Assembly (NCBI GenBank): GCA_934445015.1 | Contig: CAKSDJ010000037.1 | Span: forward strand, 1 to 13,385 | Source: an uncultured Eubacteriales bacterium | GTDB lineage: Bacteria > Bacillota > Clostridia > Oscillospirales > Acutalibacteraceae | Direction of reading: 5' to 3' | DNA: 13,385 nucleotides | Part shown: one piece after another, positions 6,216-11,900 of the stretch | Position numbering within the stretch: position 1 is the first letter of the stretch | How the letters are laid out: every line of letters starts with the position of its first letter | Position numbers and translations under genes: made by a program | Notes under the pieces: generated by a model | What the model saw: the letters and a program-made list of their open reading frames with translations, nothing else | Told to the model about the DNA's origin: nothing | The model's database searches: none

Positions 6216-6422
6216 ATGATTTCCTATGATAAACTTTGGCAAACCATGCAAAAAAGAGGCATTACTCAATATGCGCTTATTAAAAATTACGGCGTCAGTC
6301 CTGCGCAAATAACACGGTTAAAACGAAATGAAAGCGTCAGCACACATACAATAGAGGTATTTTGTAAAATACTTAAATGTAACGTCAGCGACATTATGGA
6401 ATATATCGACGATAACGAATAA
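6216..6422 (+). CDS. XRE-family helix-turn-helix regulator 2
   Basis: A 68-residue single-domain Cro/C1-like protein: ISYDKLWQTMQKRGITQYAL is helix 1 and the start of helix 2, GVSPAQITRLKRNESVSTHT is the recognition helix region, and IEVFCKILKCNVSDIMEYI is the closing helix. This is the compact form often annotated as YozG/HTH_26-like regulators. The ATG at 6216 follows AGGAGG (6199-6204) with eleven bases between. A paired dyad just upstream suggests it represses itself. Its own terminators on both sides make it monocistronic. No partner gene is adjacent, so any targets must be elsewhere. Confidence 0.9.
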   Translation: MISYDKLWQTMQKRGITQYALIKNYGVSPAQITRLKRNESVSTHTIEVFCKILKCNVSDIMEYIDDNE

Positions 6423-6424
6423 AC

Positions 6425-6466
6425 AACCGCCCCGGGCATATATAAACTGTGGGCGGTTTTATATTT
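6425..6466 (+). terminator. Intrinsic terminator of XRE gene 2
   Basis: AACCGCCC (6425-6432) pairs with GGGCGGTT (6451-6458), followed by TTTTATATTTAT. The stem sequence is close to that of the terminator after XRE gene 1. Confidence 0.85.
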
Positions 6467-6527
6467 ATAAAAATATATGCTGCCTTTAATTTTATTTTAA
6501 ATGCTTTGAATGATAACAGTATAATTA

Positions 6528-6569
6528 TATCTGTAATAAAGATAAATATTAATATCTCTGTTACAGATA
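6528..6569. promoter_or_regulatory. Paired operator candidate for XRE gene 3
   Basis: Two copies of TATCT-N7-AGATA (6528-6544 and 6553-6569) are centred 25 bases apart. Together they form a symmetric 42-base nested dyad whose outer arms TATCTGTAA and TTACAGATA match over nine bases. The second copy includes a perfect TCTGT-T-ACAGA palindrome. TATAAT (6520-6525) just upstream may be the -10, which would put both sites at the transcription start and leader of the XRE gene. Confidence 0.68.
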
Positions 6570-6597
6570 AAGCATAATAAATAACGAGGTGTTTATT

Positions 6598-6813
6598 ATG
6601 CTTTATAAAAATTTGCGTGGGATAAGAGAAGATAACGATATAAAACAGAAAGACATAGCAAAGTATTTACACGTGTCGCAGAATACTTATTCGCAATATG
6701 AAAACGGCGTTATTCCGCTGACGGCTGAACTTTTGATAAAGTTGGGCGACTATTACAACGTAAGTATTGACTATCTGCTTGACCGAACAAACAACACGAC
6801 TATGCAAAAGTAA
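6598..6813 (+). CDS. XRE-family helix-turn-helix regulator 3
   Basis: A 71-residue single-domain Cro/C1 protein. LRGIREDNDIKQKDIAKYL covers helices 1-2, HVSQNTYSQYENGVIPLTAE the recognition helix and turn, and LLIKLGDYYNVSIDYLLDRT the C-terminal helices typical of Firmicutes Xre regulators. I chose ATG at 6598 because GAGG (6586-6589) sits eight bases upstream; the GTG at 6589 would start inside that site. Upstream lies a duplicated TATCT-N7-AGATA operator candidate, so it is likely autoregulated. No effector or peptidase domain is present. No clear terminator follows before the next small gene. Confidence 0.9.
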   Translation: MLYKNLRGIREDNDIKQKDIAKYLHVSQNTYSQYENGVIPLTAELLIKLGDYYNVSIDYLLDRTNNTTMQK

Positions 6814-6920
6814 TCAACACTGATAATTAGCACTGCTTAATGTGATTTTATACTACTTTATAATAATTGTCAATATAAATACCAATTTTATCATATAATA
6901 ACAGTCGGGTGATTGATTAT

Positions 6921-7064
6921 ATGAGACCTTTAAAAGAAAAAATCAGTATTACGATTGACAGTGATATTTTAGAAAAAACAAAACAGGCGGCAGAAGATGA
7001 TGACCGCTCTTTGTCTCAGTTTATTAACTTAGTTCTTAAAAATTACTTTAAAAATAAGCAGTGA
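6921..7064 (+). CDS. Small ribbon-helix-helix (CopG/Arc-like) protein
   Basis: A 47-residue open frame, MRPLKEKISITIDSDILEKT at its start, then QAAEDDDRSLSQFINLVLKNYF. The beta-strand ISITID, helix DILEKTKQAAEDDD, turn DRSLSQ and helix FINLVLKNYF are the ribbon-helix-helix pattern, so it should dimerise and bind DNA through its strand. It is the DNA-binding fold only, with no C-terminal toxin-binding extension, and no toxin gene follows (a hairpin and convergent glmM do). GGGTG lies nine bases before the ATG. It is the fourth small DNA-binding gene in a row in this region. Role unknown. Confidence 0.82.
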   Translation: MRPLKEKISITIDSDILEKTKQAAEDDDRSLSQFINLVLKNYFKNKQ

Positions 7065-7115
7065 TAATTCTGCCATACGCTTTTAACATAACGTTTAATA
7101 AAATATATATGTGCA

Positions 7116-7147
7116 GCAAAGACCCCCGTTTAAATGGGGGTCTTTGC
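7116..7147. terminator. Strong hairpin between RHH gene and glmM
   Basis: GCAAAGACCCCC (7116-7127) and GGGGGTCTTTGC (7136-7147) form a perfect 12-bp stem with an eight-base loop. It lies downstream of both convergent genes. The T tails are poor on both sides, so it may stabilise RNA ends as well as, or instead of, terminating. Confidence 0.7.
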
Positions 7148-7156
7148 TATAATATA

Positions 7157-8539
7157 TCAACTTTTGTTTGAAATAACTTTGGCAATCTGCACGGCGTATT
7201 TTTTGCAATCGTCGGCATTTTCGCACTCCACCATTACCCTTATTACAGGTTCGGTTCCGCTTTCGCGCAAAAGCACCCTGCCCTTGCCGTTTATTTTTTG
7301 ATTTACCTTTTCAACCTCGCTCAAAACATCCAGATCCGAAACCGCCGCTTTTTTATCGGTAACTCTTACATTTTCGGTGTGCTGCGGATACAAAAATACA
7401 GGCTCCGCAAGTTTTGAAAGGGTTGTTTTGCGGTCACAAATCTCCTCGGTTATCATAATTGCGGTAAGCAGACCATCACCCGTAGTTGCATACTTTTTAA
7501 TAATTATATGTCCTGACTGCTCCCCGCCCAAAGCAAAGTCTTTTTCCTGCATACGCTCATAAACAAATCGGTCGCCTACGGTTGTAAGTTCATATTCTAT
7601 GCCGGATTTTTCAAGACTGTTCATAAATCCGCTGTTTGACATAACGGTAGCAACTACCGTATTACCGCTTAAACTGTTGCGCTCTTTTAAACGGTGAGCC
7701 AAAATATACATCATTTTGTCGCCGTCTACCACGGCTCCGTTTTCGTCAACGGCAATGCAGCGATCGGCGTCGCCGTCAAAGGCAAAACCCACATCAAGAT
7801 GTTTTTCACGCACTAAAGCGCACAGATTTTCTATATGCGTTGAACCGCAATTTTCGTTAACATTGGTACCGTTGGGTTTGTCACCTATAATAAAAGTCTG
7901 AGCACCCAGAGCATTAAATACCGCACGGGCGATGCTCCATGAAGCACCGTTTGCCGAATCTATGCCTATTTTTAAATTCTTGTACGAGTGTGACGCCAAT
8001 GAAATAAGGTAACCCACATATCTGTTTCTGCCTGATACATAATCTATTATCGAACCCACATCGTCACGCAAAGCAAGCGGCAGGTCGCTGCCGGTAATAC
8101 CAAGCGGTGCCATATTGCCGTCTATATAAGCCTCAATAAGTTCCGTTGTTGCATCGTCAAATTTTTCGCCGTATCGGTTTATGATTTTAATGCCGTTATC
8201 ATAAAAAGGATTGTGCGATGCGGTAATCATAATTCCGCAGTCAAATTCATCAAGTCTGGTTACGTATGAAACGCTCGGCGTGGTTGTAACGTGCAGTATA
8301 TACGCATCGCCACCCGATGCTATTATGCCCGAACAAAGCGCGTATTCAAGCATATAACTTGAACGGCGTGTGTCTTTGCCTATGACTATTTTTGTTCTGC
8401 CGTTTGTATTGTCTGATTTGTATAGGTTCGAATTAAAATACCACCCCAAAAATCTGCCTATTTTATAAGCATGTTCGGCGGTAAGTTCAACGTTTGCCTC
8501 ACCTCTGAAACCGTCAGTTCCGAAATATTTGTTAGCCAT
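7157..8539 (-). CDS. glmM: Phosphoglucosamine mutase
   Basis: GlmM interconverts glucosamine-6-phosphate and glucosamine-1-phosphate, feeding UDP-GlcNAc and hence peptidoglycan. The 460-residue protein has the whole alpha-D-phosphohexomutase layout: KYFGTDGFRG at the N-terminus, catalytic phosphoserine loop ITASHNP (Ser108), metal-binding DGDADR (Asp255, 257, 259), sugar-binding GGEQSGH (338-344) and phosphate-binding RESGTEPVIRVM (425-436). Length is normal (about 450). The ATG (8539-8537) has AAGAGGG (8553-8547) seven bases upstream, but that site is inside a 16-bp hairpin with a T tract, an unusual arrangement. It follows jag by 75 bases on the same strand. No confident own promoter was found; weak -10-like TACTAT lies in the hairpin. 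Confidence 0.96.
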   Translation of the reverse strand: MANKYFGTDGFRGEANVELTAEHAYKIGRFLGWYFNSNLYKSDNTNGRTKIVIGKDTRRSSYMLEYALCSGIIASGGDAYILHVTTTPSVSYVTRLDEFDCGIMITASHNPFYDNGIKIINRYGEKFDDATTELIEAYIDGNMAPLGITGSDLPLALRDDVGSIIDYVSGRNRYVGYLISLASHSYKNLKIGIDSANGASWSIARAVFNALGAQTFIIGDKPNGTNVNENCGSTHIENLCALVREKHLDVGFAFDGDADRCIAVDENGAVVDGDKMMYILAHRLKERNSLSGNTVVATVMSNSGFMNSLEKSGIEYELTTVGDRFVYERMQEKDFALGGEQSGHIIIKKYATTGDGLLTAIMITEEICDRKTTLSKLAEPVFLYPQHTENVRVTDKKAAVSDLDVLSEVEKVNQKINGKGRVLLRESGTEPVIRVMVECENADDCKKYAVQIAKVISNKS

Positions 8540-8580
8540 AAAAAAACCCTCTTTCGCATAATAGTATGCGAAAAAGGGTT
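8540..8580 (-). terminator. Terminator-like hairpin that contains the glmM ribosome site
   Basis: On the minus strand the arm 8580-8565 pairs with 8560-8545 over 16 positions (one G-U), with a four-base loop, followed by seven T (8546-8540) that run directly into the glmM ATG. The 3' arm contains AAGAGGG, the only plausible glmM ribosome site. It could end jag operon transcription, or hide the glmM start in read-through RNA. Confidence 0.82.
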
Positions 8581-8614
8581 TAATAAATACAACAATTTTA
8601 AAACCGATTACAAA

Positions 8615-9553
8615 TTATTCTTCGGTATTTGAAGATATTTTGCCGTAAAGCGGAACATCGGTGTCGTGTTTAGGCTCGCGCGAAGGCGAAACCGACACTG
8701 TGTTTGAAGGCCTTCTGCCACGACCGCCTCTGCCGCGGTTATTATCGCGGCGCGGCATACTCGGTGTGCCGCCTTCGGGGAAAATGACAACGCGGCGCGA
8801 ACTGCCTTCACCGACAGATGCCGAATTAACACCCTCTATTTCCTGAACAGTGGTATGAATAATGCGTCGCTCATAAGCGCTCATAGGTTCAAGCGCACGG
8901 TTGCGGTTGTTGTTTTTTACCTGCTCTGCTACGCGCTGTGCAAGCGAAATAAGTGTTTTTTCACGTTTTTCGCGGTAATCGCCTATGTTCAACGTAACTT
9001 TAAAATATCCGCCTGAATTGTTTGCGGCAAGGCTTACCAAATGTTGAAGTGCATCTAACGTTTCACCGCGGTGTCCTATTATAACACCGAGATCTTCGCC
9101 GTCAAGAACGATAAGCGCCGAGTTTTCATGCACATCTGCCTTTATCTGCACATCTTTACACTTAAGGTTTTTAAGTATTGCGTCAATATATGCAATTGCT
9201 TTGCCCGTTTTGCTGTCTGCAGGTATTTGCGACCTGTCGACCAATTTAACCTCGGGCTGCACGGGTTTTGCCTTTTCTTCGGTTTTTTTAACGTCTGCTT
9301 TTTTAACTTCGGTTTTTTGATTTTCAAGCTTTTTTGCCTGTTTGTTTTTATTTTTTTTAGGCTGTTTGTCGGGGCGTTCAACAAAAACTCTTACCTGCGC
9401 CTGCGAACCTCCGAAAATGCCAAGCACCTTTTTTTTAGGCATTGAAATTATATCTATTTGTATATCGTCATCAATATCTGCGCCTAAACGTGATATTGCG
9501 TCTTCTTTTGCTTCGTCAACCGTATTGCCGAAACCGATTGCTTCTTTAATCAA
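8615..9553 (-). CDS. jag: Jag/KhpB (EloR) RNA-binding protein
   Basis: The SpoIIIJ-associated protein Jag, also known as KhpB or EloR, is a cytoplasmic RNA-binding protein linked to cell elongation and to YidC. The 312 residues show Jag-N (1-58; MIKEAIGFGNTVDEA, KKKVLGIFGG), a Lys-rich linker (60-108), a KH domain with the GxxG loop IGHRGE (159-164), and an R3H domain (about 195-259; EPMSAYERRIIHTTVQ, GEGSSRRVVIFP). It ends in an Arg/Gly-rich tail (NNRGRGGRGRRP, 271-282) plus an acidic end, which is beyond the usual core. The start is TTG (9553-9551) with GGGAGG nine bases upstream. It follows yidC by 18 bases, the standard arrangement. Confidence 0.95.
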   Translation of the reverse strand: MIKEAIGFGNTVDEAKEDAISRLGADIDDDIQIDIISMPKKKVLGIFGGSQAQVRVFVERPDKQPKKNKNKQAKKLENQKTEVKKADVKKTEEKAKPVQPEVKLVDRSQIPADSKTGKAIAYIDAILKNLKCKDVQIKADVHENSALIVLDGEDLGVIIGHRGETLDALQHLVSLAANNSGGYFKVTLNIGDYREKREKTLISLAQRVAEQVKNNNRNRALEPMSAYERRIIHTTVQEIEGVNSASVGEGSSRRVVIFPEGGTPSMPRRDNNRGRGGRGRRPSNTVSVSPSREPKHDTDVPLYGKISSNTEE

Positions 9554-9571
9554 GAGAATATACCTCCCACA

Positions 9572-10630
9572 TTATTCTTTAATTACAGAATCTGTACCGT
9601 TAATTTTTTCAATTTGCTTTGTTTCAAAATCGCACTGTTTTGAAAGTTCTTTTGAGCGCTCACGCGCAAGCAGTTTTTGCGGACCGTAAAAAAGCTGTAC
9701 GCCCGACTGAACAAGACCGCCTATCAGTGAAGAACATATCCAATAAAATCCTACACCGCCCGGCAAGCCAAAGCCTATAAACAGCGATATGAGCGGCATT
9801 GTAAGCATCATACCTGCCATAGACGGAGTATCGGGATTGTTTTTCTTGTTGATTTTCATTGAAATAAGGCTTGTGAGCATCTGCGCCAAAAATGCGCCTA
9901 TGGGTATAAGCCACAAAAGCTGCCAATTATGGAAAATATCAAACGAAAACTTAGGTGTTTGCGTAAGATCAAGATTTTTATTGCCGAAAAGATAGAAATT
10001 TATATTAACCTTTTTATCTTTTTCGATAATACGGTTAAGACTGCCCTCTATTTCTGAGTATTTTTCGGCAGGCAAAACCTCTTCTATTGCGTCGGGGTTG
10101 TTTCTGATAATACTTATAATAGTAAGATCGGCGTTTGTAGAACTTCTTGATGTCCAATTAAGTTTTTCGGTGCACTCTTTATATTTTGCCTCATCGTTTT
10201 CTTTGTAGTCATTCAAAGTTTCTGTGATGGCTGTGTGAACCGAGGTAATATCCTGCTTGTCAACCTTTGCCATATAGGTAAGAGGTGACAAAACAAGATA
10301 ATAAATACTGAACATAATAATCAATCTGAAAAGCATCGGCAGGCAGCCGCCCGACATTGAAACGCCCTCATCCTGATAAAGTTTTTGCTGCGCTTCTGCC
10401 ATTTTTTTGCGGTCATCGCCGTAACGCTTTTTGAGATCGTCCATTTTAGGCTTAATGCGCAACTGCTGAACCGATGACTTCTGGCTTTTAATGCTTATAG
10501 GTATCAGCACTACGTTTATCAGAAGCGTAAAAACCAAAATAGCCGCAGCAAAGTCATTGTTGAAAATTTCTGCCAAAAAACTTAAAACATAACCGAGAGG
10601 CTTATTTATAATGTTAAAAAGTGTCTGCAT
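9572..10630 (-). CDS. yidC: YidC/Oxa1-type membrane protein insertase
   Basis: YidC inserts and folds membrane proteins with or without Sec. The 352-residue protein has five hydrophobic segments (about 26-46, 99-119, 238-258, 275-291, 293-312). A charged cytoplasmic hairpin after the first segment includes KPKMDDLKKRYGDD, and GGCLPMLFRL precedes the second. The N-terminus is MQTLFNIINKPLGYVLSFLA, without the lipoprotein signal found in Bacillus SpoIIIJ. The position matching the conserved groove Arg (E. coli Arg366) appears to be Asn39 in LLINVVLIPI. About 115 extracytoplasmic residues separate segments 2 and 3, longer than in typical Gram-positive YidC. The ATG has AAAGGTG seven bases upstream. 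It lies between yidD and jag. Confidence 0.94.
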   Translation of the reverse strand: MQTLFNIINKPLGYVLSFLAEIFNNDFAAAILVFTLLINVVLIPISIKSQKSSVQQLRIKPKMDDLKKRYGDDRKKMAEAQQKLYQDEGVSMSGGCLPMLFRLIIMFSIYYLVLSPLTYMAKVDKQDITSVHTAITETLNDYKENDEAKYKECTEKLNWTSRSSTNADLTIISIIRNNPDAIEEVLPAEKYSEIEGSLNRIIEKDKKVNINFYLFGNKNLDLTQTPKFSFDIFHNWQLLWLIPIGAFLAQMLTSLISMKINKKNNPDTPSMAGMMLTMPLISLFIGFGLPGGVGFYWICSSLIGGLVQSGVQLFYGPQKLLARERSKELSKQCDFETKQIEKINGTDSVIKE

Positions 10631-10656
10631 AACTTAACACCTTTCTGTTTGCGTAT

Positions 10657-10911
10657 TTATTTTTTTGTTTTTATCTTTTTAGGCGGAACCGGGTCATAAC
10701 CGCCTTTGCAAAGCGGATTACACCTCAAAATTCTTTTTATTGCAAGAAAAACGCCCTTAAACGCGCCGTGAACCCTTATTGCTTCAACCGCATACGCCGA
10801 GCAAGACGGTGTAAAGCGGCAGCACGGTATTTTATGAGGTGAAATATGTTTTTGATAGACTTTTATAATGCTTATAAAAAAACGACCTATAAGTTCATTT
10901 ACTCTATCCAT
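10657..10911 (-). CDS. yidD: YidD membrane protein insertion efficiency factor
   Basis: An 84-residue protein with the complete YidD signature: KVYQKHISPHKIPCCRFTPS, then CSAYAVEAI and RCNPLCKGGYDPVP. Members of this family associate with the inner face of the membrane and help YidC-dependent insertion. Four Cys in CC/C/C spacing are conserved. The ATG (10911-10909) lies 13 bases inside the 3' end of rnpA and has no clear ribosome site, so it probably depends on translational coupling to rnpA. yidC follows after 26 bases. Confidence 0.95.
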   Translation of the reverse strand: MDRVNELIGRFFISIIKVYQKHISPHKIPCCRFTPSCSAYAVEAIRVHGAFKGVFLAIKRILRCNPLCKGGYDPVPPKKIKTKK

Positions 10912-11237
10912 AAATTTTCATTTTTTAACTGCTTTTCAAGCGCGGCGGCAACGTCGGTGCTTTTGCGGTCAAGTATTCTTGCACGTGACACTATTACGTA
11001 GTCGTAGCCGTGCGCAATGTGCGGCAAACACATATTAAACGCCGCCGTAATCAAACGTTTTGCACGGTTGCGCTCTACCGCGCAACCCATTTTTTTACTC
11101 ACGGTAATGCCAAGCCTTATTGACTCTTTTTTACCTTTGCACGCATAAAGAACGTGGGTAGGCGCAACACACGCGTTGCCGCGTTTATATGCACGCCCGA
11201 ATTCCCAGTTTTGTTTTAGTTTTGCGTAAGTTTTCAT
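10899..11237 (-). CDS. rnpA: Ribonuclease P protein component
   Basis: RnpA binds the RNase P RNA and helps process tRNA 5' ends. With the start chosen here it is 112 residues, normal for the family (about 110-120). It carries LKQNWEFGRAYKRG near the N-terminus and the signature RLGITVSKKMGCAVERNRAK with the RNR motif at 57-59. The ATG at 11237-11235 is preceded closely by GGTGAGG. The frame is open to 11270, but the extra residues (WLLLLLFGEA) are not RnpA-like and would overlap the hairpin between rpmH and rnpA, so I reject that extension. It overlaps yidD by 13 bases. Confidence 0.95.
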   Translation of the reverse strand: MKTYAKLKQNWEFGRAYKRGNACVAPTHVLYACKGKKESIRLGITVSKKMGCAVERNRAKRLITAAFNMCLPHIAHGYDYVIVSRARILDRKSTDVAAALEKQLKNENLWIE

Positions 11238-11259
11238 AGCCTCACCGAATAACAAAAGT

Positions 11260-11283
11260 AAAAGCCACATGGAAGTGGCTTTT
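11260..11283 (-). terminator. Intercistronic hairpin between rpmH and rnpA
   Basis: AAAAGCCAC and GTGGCTTTT form a nine-base stem with a six-base loop on the minus strand, between the rpmH stop and the rnpA start. The T tail is short (CTTTTACTTTTG). It is likely a leaky terminator or processing site giving more L34 than RnpA, as expected from their cellular amounts (inference). Confidence 0.7.
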
Positions 11284-11285
11284 CT

Positions 11286-11420
11286 TTAGTAAGATAACTG
11301 CTTTCTTCCTTTTGCTCTGCGGCGAGCCAAAACTTTACGACCGTTGGCTGTTGACATTCTTTTAAGAAAACCGTGTTCTTTTTTACGATGTAACTTTTTG
11401 GGTTGATAAGTTCTTTTCAT
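11286..11420 (-). CDS. rpmH: 50S ribosomal protein L34
   Basis: A 44-residue, very basic protein starting MKRTYQPKKLHRKKEHGFLK, then RMSTANGRKVLARRRAKGRK and LSY, matching L34 along its whole length. It binds 23S rRNA in the large subunit. The ATG (11420-11418) has a perfect AGGAGG (11435-11430) at nine-base spacing. It is first in the rpmH-rnpA-yidD-yidC-jag unit, with a strong promoter upstream. Confidence 0.98.
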   Translation of the reverse strand: MKRTYQPKKLHRKKEHGFLKRMSTANGRKVLARRRAKGRKQLSY

Positions 11421-11490
11421 TATTGCAAACCTCCTTGTCCGAGATATAAGTACAAAACAACACGGGGCAAAATACCCCTTATAGATACAG

Positions 11491-11520
11491 ATTATACCTC
11501 AACTACCACCCGATTGTCAA
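11491..11520 (-). promoter_or_regulatory. Strong sigma-A promoter of rpmH operon
   Basis: A consensus TTGACA (11520-11515), 18-base spacer and consensus TATAAT (11496-11491). The leader is about 65 bases and contains a small GGGG/CCCC hairpin (within 11463-11478). It drives the rpmH-rnpA-yidD-yidC-jag genes. Confidence 0.88.
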
Positions 11521-11568
11521 TAAAAAAGTGAGAATTTGAAAAAAATTTAAAAAATCACTTCTGCGCTC

Positions 11569-11597
11569 TTGATTTTTTTAAGGTATTGTGATAACAT
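11569..11597 (+). promoter_or_regulatory. Promoter of tRNA-Ala
   Basis: TTGATT (11569-11574), a 17-base spacer and TAACAT (11592-11597), with the predicted start about eight bases before the tRNA. It is divergent from the rpmH promoter. Confidence 0.65.
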
Positions 11598-11611
11598 ATC
11601 AGTACATTCAC

Positions 11612-11687
11612 GGGGCATTAGCTCAGCCGGGAGAGCGCTACACTGGCAGTGTAGAGGTCAGCGGTTCGATCCCGCTATGCTCCACCA
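11612..11687 (+). tRNA. tRNA-Ala, anticodon GGC
   Basis: A full 76-base cloverleaf with encoded CCA. The acceptor arm GGGGCAT/ATGCTCC includes the G3-U70 pair that marks alanine tRNAs. The D arm reads GCTC...GAGC, and the anticodon stem CTACA/TGTAG encloses the loop CTGGCAG (anticodon GGC, reading GCC/GCU). The T arm contains GGTTCGATCCC. It has its own promoter and terminator and is not in a cluster. Confidence 0.97.
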
Positions 11688-11763
11688 AACCGTACTCAGA
11701 CGAACACCTTGTTTTTCAAAGGCTATTTTGTAACAAGGGTGGAAATCTGATACAAAAGCAAAC

Positions 11764-11796
11764 GCTGCCGTAGGAAATCCTACGGCAGCACTTTTT
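11764..11796 (+). terminator. Terminator of tRNA-Ala unit
   Basis: GCTGCCGTAGG (11764-11774), AAAT loop, CCTACGGCAGC (11779-11789), then ACTTTTTAATT. A perfect 11-bp stem downstream of the tRNA. Confidence 0.88.
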
Positions 11797-11862
11797 AATT
11801 GTATAAAATTTTAATGCAAATGAAATTATCAACACAACAGATTTTATTCATATAAAACGAGG

Positions 11863-11896
11863 ACCCCATTAGTACCGTAAATAGTGCTAATGGGGT
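11863..11896 (-). terminator. Hairpin after the helicase gene
   Basis: ACCCCATTAG and CTAATGGGGT pair over ten bases with a 14-base loop, four bases past the helicase stop codon. The T tail is weak (CCTCGTTTTATAT), so it is a probable but not ideal terminator of the minus-strand gene. Confidence 0.6.
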
Positions 11897-11900
11897 TATC

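Noticed and set aside
6921..7064. Toxin-antitoxin module at the RHH gene
   Set aside because: No toxin frame lies on either side; downstream is a hairpin and the convergent glmM, and the protein lacks a toxin-binding tail.
5851..7064. Prophage immunity region
   Set aside because: Several small XRE genes and operators would fit, but no integrase, replication or structural phage gene is in the window, so the claim is not supported.
11238..11270. Longer RnpA starting at 11270
   Set aside because: The added residues are Leu-rich and unlike RnpA, and the region lies in the intercistronic hairpin. ATG at 11237 matches family length.
11421..11611. Replication origin next to rpmH
   Set aside because: No DnaA-box cluster or dnaA is visible; the nearest look-alike (TTGTGATAAC at 11586-11595) lacks one base of the box and overlaps the tRNA promoter.
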